NCBI RefSeq assembly: GCF_900604955.1
Contig: NZ_UWPE01000001.1
Location: 744,001-808,000 of the forward strand
Length of the DNA: 64,000 nt
DNA from: Neoactinobaculum massilliense
Lineage (GTDB): Bacteria > Actinomycetota > Actinomycetes > Actinomycetales > Actinomycetaceae
Reading direction: 5' to 3'
This document shows positions 29,685 to 37,435 of the stretch, one piece after another. The stretch's first letter is position 1; the number at the start of each line of letters is the position of its first letter. Position numbers and translations under genes: made by a program. The notes under the pieces are model-generated. The model was given only the letters and a program-made list of their open reading frames with translations, made no database searches and was not told where the DNA came from.

Positions 29685-31808
29685 CTACGCGTCGATGGCA
29701 TCCATGGAGATATCGTCCGCGCCATCCACGATGAACTGGCGGCGCGGCGCCACCTCGCTTCCCATGAGCACGTCGAATACGCTCTCGGCCTCGCGCAGCG
29801 CCGCCTCATCTTCGATGTCGATACGCCGCAGCGTCCGCTTATCCCGATCCATGGTGGTTTCGGCCAGCTGCTGCGCGTCCATCTCCCCCAGGCCCTTGTA
29901 GCGCTGGATGGGCTCCTTGTAACGTTTCCCGGCCCGCTCCAGCTTACGGATCTCCTGATGGAGCTGAGCTTCCGAGTAGGTGTAGATGTAGCGGCCTTTC
30001 TTTCCGCCCGAGCCGGCCACCTCGATCCGGTGGAGCGGCGGCACGGCGGCATAGACGCGGCCCTCTTCGATGAGTGGGCGCATGTACCGGAAGAACAGCG
30101 TGAGCAGCAGGGTGCGAATGTGCGCACCGTCCACGTCCGCATCCGTCATCATGATGACCTTGCCGTAGCGCGCATTATCCACGTTGAAGGTGCGCCCCGA
30201 GCCGGCACCGATCACCTGAATAATGGCGGACACCTCCGCATTACGCAGAATCTCCGCCGGTGATGCCTTCTGCACGTTGAGGATTTTCCCGCGAATCGGG
30301 AGGAGCGCCTGAAACTCGCTGTCGCGGGCTAGCTTCGCCGTACCGAGCGCGGAGTCGCCCTCCACAATGAACAGTTCGGCGTTTTCCACGTCCTCGGAGC
30401 GGCAATCCGCCAGCTTTGCCGGCATCGCGGAGCTTTCCAGCGCGTTCTTGCGGCGCGAGATTTCCTTATGCATACGGGCCGATACGCGCACCCGCATTTC
30501 CGCGACCACCTTTTCCAGCAGCCGATTTGTTTCTGTTTTCTGATCACGCTTGGAGGAACCCAGCACTTCCGTGAGCTGCTCGGTCACCATGGTGGACACA
30601 ATCTGGCGGATGGGCGCCGTCCCCAGTACCTCCTTGGTTTGGCCCTCAAATTGAGGTTCCGCCATGCGCACGGTGACGACGGCGGTGAGCCCGGCCAGCA
30701 CGTCGTCCTTCTCGATGCGCACGTCACGGCTGGTGATCTTCAGTTTGCGAGAGTTCTTATCCACCAGCGCGCGCATGGCCTTGAGTAGTCCCTGCTCGAA
30801 TCCCGTCTGGTGGGTGCCTCCTTCGGGAGTACGAATAATATTGACAAAACTCTCCACCCGCGTCTCATAACCGGTGCCCCAGCGCAGCGCCACGTCCACG
30901 GTAGCCGTACGTTCCACGCTCTTTGCCCGCAGGTGCCCCGACTTTTTATCCAGCACCTGTGCTTTTTCTTCGTAGGTGCCCTCCCCCGAAATACGGATGG
31001 TGTCCGTCACCGCCCGATCCGCGGCCAGAAAGTCCACAAAATCCTTGGTGCCACCCTCGTAGCGGAATTCCTGCGTGACCGGGTTGCCATCTTCCCCTAC
31101 GGCCTCGGCACGGTGATCCTCCACCACGATGCTCAGGTCAGGGATGAGAAATGCGGTCTGCCGTACGCGCTCGATTAGTTCCTCGTAGGAGAACTCGGCG
31201 GTGGAGAGGAAAATCTCCGGGTCCGCCCAGTAGCGCACCCGCGTGCCTGTCTTTTTCTTGGCCGTTTTCCCAACGATGGCGAGTTCGCTCCCGTCCGTAA
31301 ATGCCTTAAATGGATTTTCCGGGGATGGTTGCTTTTGCCCATCGCTGTACACGCCCGGCTCACCGCGGCGAAATTGCATTTGATAGGTCTTTCCACCCCG
31401 GTCCACCTGGACATCCATCCGGGCTGAGAGCGCGTTCACCACGGACGCACCCACGCCGTGGAGTCCGCCGGACGCGGAGTAGGAACCACTGCCGAATTTT
31501 CCTCCGGCGTGGAGGCGCGTGTACACCACCTCCACGCCGGAGAGTCCCACGCCCGGCACGGTGTCTACGGGCACGCCGCGACCGTCGTCGTGCACAGCGA
31601 CGGAACCGTCCCCGTACAGAATCACCCTGATGTTATGAGCGAAGCCCTCGAGCGCCTCATCGACCGCGTTATCGATGATTTCCCACAGGCAATGCATGAG
31701 GCCACGAGAATCCGTTGTGCCGATGTACATGCCGGGGCGCTTGCGAACGGCGTCGAGGCCGCCGAGCACCTGGAGATGACGAGCTGAGTATTCTTCGCTG
31801 GTTGACAC
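29685..31808 (-). CDS. parE: DNA topoisomerase IV subunit B
   Basis: A 707-residue ATPase subunit. GHKL ATP-site motifs are seen: EIIDNAVDEALEG, DDGRGVPVDT, GGLHGVGASVVNALS. The TOPRIM region has EGDSALG and TDADVDGAHIRTLLLT. The C-terminal ending QRYKGLGEMDAQQLAETTMD is typical. GTG at 31808 is preferred because TACCAT lies 7 nt upstream and overlaps the alternative ATG at 31817, which would add three residues. Partner of parC at 21.9 kb, transcribed in the opposite direction. GyrB is a less likely alternative. Confidence 0.92.
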   Translation of the reverse strand: MSTSEEYSARHLQVLGGLDAVRKRPGMYIGTTDSRGLMHCLWEIIDNAVDEALEGFAHNIRVILYGDGSVAVHDDGRGVPVDTVPGVGLSGVEVVYTRLHAGGKFGSGSYSASGGLHGVGASVVNALSARMDVQVDRGGKTYQMQFRRGEPGVYSDGQKQPSPENPFKAFTDGSELAIVGKTAKKKTGTRVRYWADPEIFLSTAEFSYEELIERVRQTAFLIPDLSIVVEDHRAEAVGEDGNPVTQEFRYEGGTKDFVDFLAADRAVTDTIRISGEGTYEEKAQVLDKKSGHLRAKSVERTATVDVALRWGTGYETRVESFVNIIRTPEGGTHQTGFEQGLLKAMRALVDKNSRKLKITSRDVRIEKDDVLAGLTAVVTVRMAEPQFEGQTKEVLGTAPIRQIVSTMVTEQLTEVLGSSKRDQKTETNRLLEKVVAEMRVRVSARMHKEISRRKNALESSAMPAKLADCRSEDVENAELFIVEGDSALGTAKLARDSEFQALLPIRGKILNVQKASPAEILRNAEVSAIIQVIGAGSGRTFNVDNARYGKVIMMTDADVDGAHIRTLLLTLFFRYMRPLIEEGRVYAAVPPLHRIEVAGSGGKKGRYIYTYSEAQLHQEIRKLERAGKRYKEPIQRYKGLGEMDAQQLAETTMDRDKRTLRRIDIEDEAALREAESVFDVLMGSEVAPRRQFIVDGADDISMDAIDA

Positions 31809-31815
31809 GCCGTAC

Positions 31816-31821
31816 ATGGTA
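31816..31821 (-). promoter_or_regulatory. Leaderless -10 element of parE
   Basis: Minus strand TACCAT followed by GTACGGC and GTG at 31808. The upstream ATG (31817) is partly inside the hexamer, so it is unlikely to be in the transcript. Confidence 0.5.
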
Positions 31822-31936
31822 TCGAACGTCTGTGCGAGGACCGACGAGGTGTGGCGAAGTCAGGGGCACCGGACAACTACGCAGGCGTACTATCCTGCCC
31901 GGCGCGAAAACGGCGATGCCCGGATCGCGAGCACAC

Positions 31937-31964
31937 AAAAGGCGGGTACCGCGTGGCACCCGCC
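31937..31964 (-). terminator. Intrinsic terminator of the DUF7455 gene
   Basis: Minus strand GGCGGGTGCC pairs with GGTACCCGCC (10 bp, one G-U) around ACGC, followed by TTTT. It lies 15 nt after the stop codon. Confidence 0.75.
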
Positions 31965-31978
31965 TCCGCGCTGTACCT

Positions 31979-32176
31979 CTAATCGATACGGTCGCGTTCG
32001 TCCTGGATACGCACCGCGCCCTCCCGCAGCTTCTCCAGATGCTGATTGGCGTGATGCCCGCAGAATAGAAATTCGCCGTAGGGCATGACTACGCGCACAT
32101 AGGCCTGTGCACCGCATGCGTCACAGCGGTCCTCCGCCGTCAGGGGCCTCATTTCAATGGTTGCTGAAGTACTCAC
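31979..32176 (-). CDS. DUF7455 small protein with CxxC motif
   Basis: A 65-residue protein containing LTAEDRCDACGAQAYVRVVMPYG...FCGHHANQHLEKL. The CDAC pair and the CGHH cluster probably bind zinc. This short family is conserved next to sigA/parE in Actinobacteria; function unknown. GTG at 32176 gives a length like its relatives; ATG at 32152 would also preserve the core. The gene is divergent from the exonuclease gene. Confidence 0.82.
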   Translation of the reverse strand: MSTSATIEMRPLTAEDRCDACGAQAYVRVVMPYGEFLFCGHHANQHLEKLREGAVRIQDERDRID

Positions 32177-32242
32177 GCCTATATCAAAGCATGAAGTCTC
32201 ACCCGTATTCCGTGATGTCCGCATTGTGTTCGCCACCAGCGC

Positions 32243-32248
32243 TAGGGT
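32243..32248 (+). promoter_or_regulatory. Leaderless -10 element of the exonuclease gene
   Basis: TAGGGT, 7 nt, ATG at 32256. Confidence 0.55.
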
Positions 32249-32255
32249 TGGGCGC

Positions 32256-32879
32256 ATGCATGGATTCGCGGCCATTGATTTGGAAACCACCGGGCTCTCC
32301 CCCAGCTCCGACCGCATTATTGAGATCGGCGTGGTGGTACTGGATGAGCAATGCCGCGAACTTGAGCAGTGGTCCACCCTGGTGAACCCGGGGCGCCCCG
32401 TCGGTGCCACGTTTGTTCATGGCATCACGGATAACGACGTCGCCACCGCGCCCTCCTTCACCGAGATTCTGCCCGCACTGGTGCCGTTACTGCGCGGCCG
32501 GGCGATCGTGGCGCACAACGCACCCTTTGACGTGGGCTTCCTGAACGCGGCATTCGGGCGAGCAAGTTTCCCGCTTCGTATTCCCGCGGCCGCCACGGTG
32601 GACACGTTGGAGCAGTCGCGCATCTACCTGCCGGAGGGAAGGCATTCTCTGGTGGCCGCCACCGCGCGTGCCGGCATACCACTGCCCACGCACCACCGCG
32701 CACTCGGCGATGCACGAGCAGCCGCCGGGCTCCTACGGGTGTACATGGAACGGGAAGCTGGCGGCGTACGCTTCGCCGAGGAGGCCCGCACGCGCGATGG
32801 TGCGCCCGTCTACCCGCGCAGCTGGATGCCGGCCCTGAAAGCCGCCGCCTACGTGCCCTGGCCGGATCCACTCTTCTAG
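32256..32879 (+). CDS. DnaQ-like 3'-5' exonuclease (DEDDh)
   Basis: A 207-residue exonuclease: FAAIDLETTGLSP (Exo I, Asp and Glu), HNAPFDVGFLNAAFG (Exo II) and HRALGDARAAAGL (Exo III with His and Asp). It resembles the Pol III epsilon/RNase T family and may proofread or process DNA. The start at 32256 places the first Asp at residue 7 and follows a leaderless -10; the frame runs back to 32157 without family similarity. Confidence 0.92.
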   Translation: MHGFAAIDLETTGLSPSSDRIIEIGVVVLDEQCRELEQWSTLVNPGRPVGATFVHGITDNDVATAPSFTEILPALVPLLRGRAIVAHNAPFDVGFLNAAFGRASFPLRIPAAATVDTLEQSRIYLPEGRHSLVAATARAGIPLPTHHRALGDARAAAGLLRVYMEREAGGVRFAEEARTRDGAPVYPRSWMPALKAAAYVPWPDPLF

Positions 32880-32913
32880 CGCGTCTCATTCAAGGCGTCC
32901 CAGCCACGGCAAA

Positions 32914-32942
32914 GGGGCGTCCGGCCACAGACCGGACGCCCC
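32914..32942 (-). terminator. Terminator downstream of sigA (possibly bidirectional)
   Basis: GGGGCGTCCGG and CCGGACGCCCC form a perfect 11-bp stem with a 7-nt loop between the convergent exonuclease and sigA genes. On the minus strand TTT follows; on the plus strand no U-run is present. Confidence 0.6.
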
Positions 32943-32973
32943 CCCAAACTACTGCGCGCTCTATCTACTCCGA

Positions 32974-34395
32974 CTACTCGAGATAGTCGCGAAGTACCTG
33001 GGAACGGCTCGGGTGACGCAGCTTGGACATCGTCTTCGATTCAATCTGGCGAATACGCTCGCGCGTCACGCCGTACACGCGGCCTATCTCATCAAGTGTC
33101 TTGGGCTGGCCATCCGTCAAACCGAAGCGCATGGACACCACACCGGCCTCACGCTCCGAGAGCGTATCGAGTACCTGATGAAGCTGCTCCTGCAGCATGG
33201 TGAATCCCACCGCATCCGCGGGGTGAACAGCCTCAGAATCCTCGATGAGATCGCCGAATTCTGAATCGCCATCCTCGCCCAGCGGCGTGTGCAGCGAGAT
33301 CGGCTCGCGGCCGTAGCGCTGTACCTCCACCACGCGTTCTTCCGTCATATCCAGCTCGTTAGCTAGTTCCTCGGTGGTGGGTTCGCGGCCCAGATCCTGA
33401 AGCATCTGCCGTTGCACGCGCGCCAGCTTGTTAATCACCTCCACCATGTGCACGGGAATGCGGATGGTGCGGGACTGATCCGCCATGGCGCGGGTGATGG
33501 CCTGCCGAATCCACCACGTGGCGTAGGTAGAGAACTTGAAGCCCTTCGTGTAGTCAAACTTCTCTACCGCGCGCACCAGGCCGAGGTTGCCCTCCTGAAT
33601 AAGATCCAGGAACAGCATGCCGCGCCCCGTGTACCGCTTGGCGAGAGACACCACCAGGCGGAGATTTGCCTCTAGAAGGTGATTTTTAGCGTTGTGGCCA
33701 TCACGTGAGATGACACGTAGATCGCGCTTGCGCTTGCGATCCTGTTCTTCATAATCCGCATCCGGATGATCCAGCAGGTACTGCGCGTAAAGCCCGGCCT
33801 CGATACGCTTGGAAAGCTCCACTTCCTCGGCCGCATTGAGCAACGGCACGCGGCCAATCTGCTTGAGGTAGTCCTTCACCGGATCCGCGGTGGCACCGGC
33901 GGTGTGTACACGGACAGCCGGTTCATCCGAGCTATCCGAATCCTTCACCGTGAAGCTGCCCTTTGCCCGGCTCTTTGGCTTCTCGTCTTTGGCTTCGTTT
34001 TTTTCTTCCGAATCTTCCTCTGTTTCTTCATCCTCAGAGGCGTCATCATCGGATTCGTCAGCATCATCTACGGTGTCAGAGGCATCATCGTCAAGGTCTA
34101 GATCCTCGGTGAGATCCACATCCTCGTCCATGTCCTCCGCCATGAGGTCCTCGTCCAGTTTGTCCGGTTCCGGGGCATGCTCATCCTTGACCGCGGCCTC
34201 CTTCGATGCCTTGGAGGCGGACTTCACGGACTTTTTCTTGGACCCCTTAGCTGTCGAAGCCTTGGTAGTGCGCTTCTTCGCAGGCGCCTTCGCCGCGGCG
34301 GACTTCGTGGCCTTACGCTTGGCGGTTTTCTTCTGCGGTGCCGCCTCGTCTGCTACGACTTCCTGCTCCTGTGCGCTGGCTCGCTGACTGGCCAC
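32974..34395 (-). CDS. sigA: Principal RNA polymerase sigma factor SigA/RpoD
   Basis: A 473-residue sigma-70 from GTG 34395 (AAAGGG at 5-nt spacing). The first 160 residues are a Lys/Ala-rich block followed by a strongly acidic block, as in actinobacterial HrdB/SigA. Region 1.2 is [22 protein letters not shown], region 2 contains [17 protein letters not shown] and [13 protein letters not shown] (-10 binding), and region 4 ends with [22 protein letters not shown] (-35 binding). It directs housekeeping transcription. An alternative ATG at 34440 adds 15 residues. The 5' leader holds a CGCCGG/CCGGCG hairpin at 34419-34437. Confidence 0.96.
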   Translation of the reverse strand: MASQRASAQEQEVVADEAAPQKKTAKRKATKSAAAKAPAKKRTTKASTAKGSKKKSVKSASKASKEAAVKDEHAPEPDKLDEDLMAEDMDEDVDLTEDLDLDDDASDTVDDADESDDDASEDEETEEDSEEKNEAKDEKPKSRAKGSFTVKDSDSSDEPAVRVHTAGATADPVKDYLKQIGRVPLLNAAEEVELSKRIEAGLYAQYLLDHPDADYEEQDRKRKRDLRVISRDGHNAKNHLLEANLRLVVSLAKRYTGRGMLFLDLIQEGNLGLVRAVEKFDYTKGFKFSTYATWWIRQAITRAMADQSRTIRIPVHMVEVINKLARVQRQMLQDLGREPTTEELANELDMTEERVVEVQRYGREPISLHTPLGEDGDSEFGDLIEDSEAVHPADAVGFTMLQEQLHQVLDTLSEREAGVVSMRFGLTDGQPKTLDEIGRVYGVTRERIRQIESKTMSKLRHPSRSQVLRDYLE

Positions 34396-34505
34396 GTGAA
34401 CCCTTTCCGCTTGACACACGCCGGACACACACCGGCGCAAATACAGAGACTAAACGAGATAGCACGCGAAATTGTTCCCGGCAATATGTGAGAGAAACCC
34501 TAAAA

Positions 34506-35624
34506 TCAGTTGTCCACCATCTCCGACGCCGTCATCCACGGTGGTAGCACGCTTGCGTCGAGCGCCTCGCTTAGGAGCCTGGTGAGCGTGTAACCAGGAT
34601 CGATCTCGCACGCGGACTGCACCCGCGCCGCCGCCACCGAGTTCATACCCAGCCACCAGGCAAGATAGGCCGACGTAGCTAGAACCGGGGCTGTTGGAAC
34701 ATAAGCGGCAACGGCCTCAAGAAGCAATCGCACATTATCCGCCCGCACCACATGTGGCATCTTCAACCCCATTATTTCCTCGGGCCGGAGCGGCATGCCC
34801 AACGGCACTTCCGCGAGCGCCCACGCCAGTAGCGCGTCCCGAAGAGGCACCTGATCGATGACCGCCGCCAACGCACCGGCCTCGGCGGCGGTCAGTGCAC
34901 TGTCGCCACGGCGATGAAGAAGCCTGCCCACGGTTCCGGTGAGCATGTCACCCGCCCCGTGGGTATCACACGCGGCACCCGCTGTCATTGTGCTTGGCTT
35001 GCCACCGGTATCCTCGCCGCTACTCATTGTTTCCGCATCGTCCGCAGCCGCTTCTCGCATGTGCCACATGGCACGCACGTGCTCAGCCGCGTCACGCAGC
35101 GCGGGTGATTGGGGAATGATTGCCATCTCCGGTGGCGTCTCGGTGGGTGCCGATCCCTCGTAGACGAATTGCGCGGCAGCAAGGCTCCCCTGTAACTCGT
35201 TCCAGGGCCGCAGCTGCCCGCTCACACTCATGAATCCTCGCGGATCAGCAAAGTAAAGAAACAGTTCCGCAGCCTCACCCCATCGTTCCTCCAGCGCCTC
35301 CCACAGGATCTCCGCTGCCCCCACGTATTCGGAACCGTCACGCGCCACCTGGAGTTCGGCGTCATCTGAATAGACGGCGAGTACAGCGCGGCGTACCCCG
35401 CACGCCAGTAGAGTGGCGGCCAACGCACGCGCACGCTCCTCGGTGAGCGGCCCGGTAGCGAGGTCCACGGTGAGAATCGGGCAGGCTCCATCGGGTAGAC
35501 CGCTGCAGGCAGGCGGTGTTGAATCAATCCCCAATACAACAGCGTGGTGCGTGGGCACAAAACCCAGGAGATGCGGGATAACGGCGAGCGCTTCCTCCGG
35601 CGAGTACAAAGTAATTGTGTTCAT
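34506..35624 (-). CDS. DUF4192 family protein
   Basis: A 372-residue protein matching DUF4192, common beside sigA in Actinobacteria. Its N-terminus MNTITLYSPEEALAVIPHLLGFVPTHHAVVL is typical; the rest is helical and Ala-rich with no catalytic motif that I can name. Function unknown. ATG at 35624 has TGGACT 6 nt upstream; the frame also allows a start at 35630. A divergent 118-bp region separates it from the polyprenyl synthetase gene. Confidence 0.85.
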   Translation of the reverse strand: MNTITLYSPEEALAVIPHLLGFVPTHHAVVLGIDSTPPACSGLPDGACPILTVDLATGPLTEERARALAATLLACGVRRAVLAVYSDDAELQVARDGSEYVGAAEILWEALEERWGEAAELFLYFADPRGFMSVSGQLRPWNELQGSLAAAQFVYEGSAPTETPPEMAIIPQSPALRDAAEHVRAMWHMREAAADDAETMSSGEDTGGKPSTMTAGAACDTHGAGDMLTGTVGRLLHRRGDSALTAAEAGALAAVIDQVPLRDALLAWALAEVPLGMPLRPEEIMGLKMPHVVRADNVRLLLEAVAAYVPTAPVLATSAYLAWWLGMNSVAAARVQSACEIDPGYTLTRLLSEALDASVLPPWMTASEMVDN

Positions 35625-35736
35625 GGGCATAGTCCAGCGCGGACCACCGGTTCCATACGCCGAATCCGAGCCGCCTGTGGATGCTCATAACACCTGACTA
35701 CCTCGGGACGCGGCGAGCAGCCGGGAAACTGCCCGG

Positions 35737-35742
35737 TAGACT
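35737..35742 (+). promoter_or_regulatory. Leaderless -10 element of the polyprenyl synthetase gene
   Basis: TAGACT, then CCATTT, then ATG at 35749. The same hexamer and spacing precede map. Confidence 0.55.
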
Positions 35743-35748
35743 CCATTT

Positions 35749-36804
35749 ATGGCCATTGATGCGTTTCTTGAGGCGGTCACGGAGCATATTAGCCGCGCAC
35801 TCGCCTACGTTGACACCGGAGTGCAATTACCGTCCGCCACCCGCGAGGGATTCAATCCGGCACGCGCGTTAATGCGAGGCGGAAAGCGCACCCGCGCCCG
35901 GCTGGTCCGTGCCGGCATGCTCGCCGCGGAGCCCGTACCTACCGCCTCTCTTCAGGAGCGAGCGGCGATGCTCGCGGCCGGCGTCGAACTATTCCAGTTA
36001 GCCGCGCTTATTCACGACGACGTGGTGGATCACTCGCCCACACGCCGCGGCGTACCCGCGTATCACGTTGCACTCGAAGAAACCCACGCGCGCCGGTCAT
36101 GGCGCGGAGATTCGGCAGATTTCGGACGCAGCGCCGCCGTTGTGCTTGGAGACGCACTACTTGGCAGCGCCGTCAGCCTGGCCGCGCAGGCAGCAGCCGA
36201 TGCCCCGGCGGTGATGACACGATTCGCACGCATGATCACCAGCGTTGGTTGGGGCCAGTACCTGGATCTGCGCTCCGAAGTACAACCGTTACGCGCCGCG
36301 GAGACGGCACAGCGCGAAGCCATGGAGGTTATCAGCCTGAAAACCGTCGGTTATTCGGCCGTGGATCCTCTTCTCATGGGCGCCCTACTTGGCGGTGCGG
36401 GGACGGAGATGACAGACGTCCTCGAATCTTTTGCCCGCCCATTTGGCGTCGCTTTCCAGCTGCAGGACGACGCACTGGGGGTGTTCGGTGACCCGGCCGA
36501 AACCGGTAAGCCGGCCGGAGGGGACCTGGCAGAAGGAAAACACACCGTGCTACTTGCGCTCACCCGTGAGCGCGCCACCTCCGCACAGATGCGCGCTATT
36601 GACGCGCTAGCCGGAAGCAAGCCCACCACCGCCCAGGTGGAGCGCGCTCGCCGCGTGATCACCGAGTGCGGTGCCCAGCGCGCCCATGAAGCGCTCATCG
36701 CTCGTTACGAGGCGGCCGCGCGCTCCGTGCTTACGGCTATCCCCGAACCGGCCCGGGGCACGCTGGCCTCATTCCTGGACGGGCTCAGTGGACGCAGCCG
36801 GTAA
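35749..36804 (+). CDS. Polyprenyl (geranylgeranyl-type) diphosphate synthase
   Basis: A 351-residue trans-isoprenyl diphosphate synthase. GGKRTRARL binds IPP; the first Asp-rich motif is IHDDVVDHSPTRRG and the second LQDDALGVFGDP. It condenses IPP with an allylic diphosphate; chain length cannot be determined by eye. The conserved link to a Ser/Thr kinase downstream parallels idsA2–pknL in Mycobacterium. It belongs to isoprenoid supply for quinones or cell-wall lipid carriers. Confidence 0.93.
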   Translation: MAIDAFLEAVTEHISRALAYVDTGVQLPSATREGFNPARALMRGGKRTRARLVRAGMLAAEPVPTASLQERAAMLAAGVELFQLAALIHDDVVDHSPTRRGVPAYHVALEETHARRSWRGDSADFGRSAAVVLGDALLGSAVSLAAQAAADAPAVMTRFARMITSVGWGQYLDLRSEVQPLRAAETAQREAMEVISLKTVGYSAVDPLLMGALLGGAGTEMTDVLESFARPFGVAFQLQDDALGVFGDPAETGKPAGGDLAEGKHTVLLALTRERATSAQMRAIDALAGSKPTTAQVERARRVITECGAQRAHEALIARYEAAARSVLTAIPEPARGTLASFLDGLSGRSR

Positions 36805-36939
36805 CGCCTGCTAAACGGCTACACTGTGTACGTGGCATCACTTTGTACAGCATTCACACCTGGCACAATTGTCACAGATTAGATCGAGCGGCATTCACCG
36901 CCGCTCACCGTCCACGACGTACGGGAGAGGAGGGACACC

Positions 36940-37425
36940 TTGGCATCATCCACCGCGGATCGTCTCCATGGGTTGCACCTCACCCCTCACCTCACTCCCA
37001 CGCAGCTTCGGGAGTATCTCCGCGAGATGACCGTCCCCTCACGGGTGGACATGCAGGATGCGGTCAGCCATACGGCCACCATCATGGGTGTTAATCCGCA
37101 TCTAGCCATGGGTGTGGCCTATATCGAATCCGGTTTTGAGGCGGCGAAGGTTTCAGATTCAGGCGCGATCGGCGTTATGCAGCTCGGGCCGGAAGCGGCG
37201 GAGTGGGCGGGCCTCCTGGTGGGCCGAGAGCTCAATCCCCTCAACCCCGCGGATAACATCACCGCAGGTATAGCAATACTGCGCTACCTCCTTCGCCACA
37301 CGTCCTCGGTCCATGAGGCCGTGGGCGCCTACTATCAGGGCCTCGCCTCTATCCGTTCCACCGGTCCGCTGCCCGCCACGCAAAACTATGTCACCCGCGT
37401 GGTGCGTGCCGCTCGCCTCCTCTGA
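36940..37425 (+). CDS. Small lytic transglycosylase (SLT-like) without signal peptide
   Basis: A 161-residue protein starting at TTG 36940, set by AGGAGG at 6-nt spacing; an in-frame stop 60 nt upstream rules out a longer N-terminus. The SLT core is seen: VAYIESGFEAAKVSDSGAIGVMQLGP (catalytic Glu in YIES) and NITAGIAILRYLL, with AVGAYYQG. Such enzymes cleave peptidoglycan, yet no secretion signal is present, so it may be exported otherwise or act on a different target. It precedes the PASTA kinase by 10 nt, consistent with an operon concerned with the cell wall. Confidence 0.82.
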   Translation: MASSTADRLHGLHLTPHLTPTQLREYLREMTVPSRVDMQDAVSHTATIMGVNPHLAMGVAYIESGFEAAKVSDSGAIGVMQLGPEAAEWAGLLVGRELNPLNPADNITAGIAILRYLLRHTSSVHEAVGAYYQGLASIRSTGPLPATQNYVTRVVRAARLL

Positions 37426-37435
37426 ACGGTACCCC

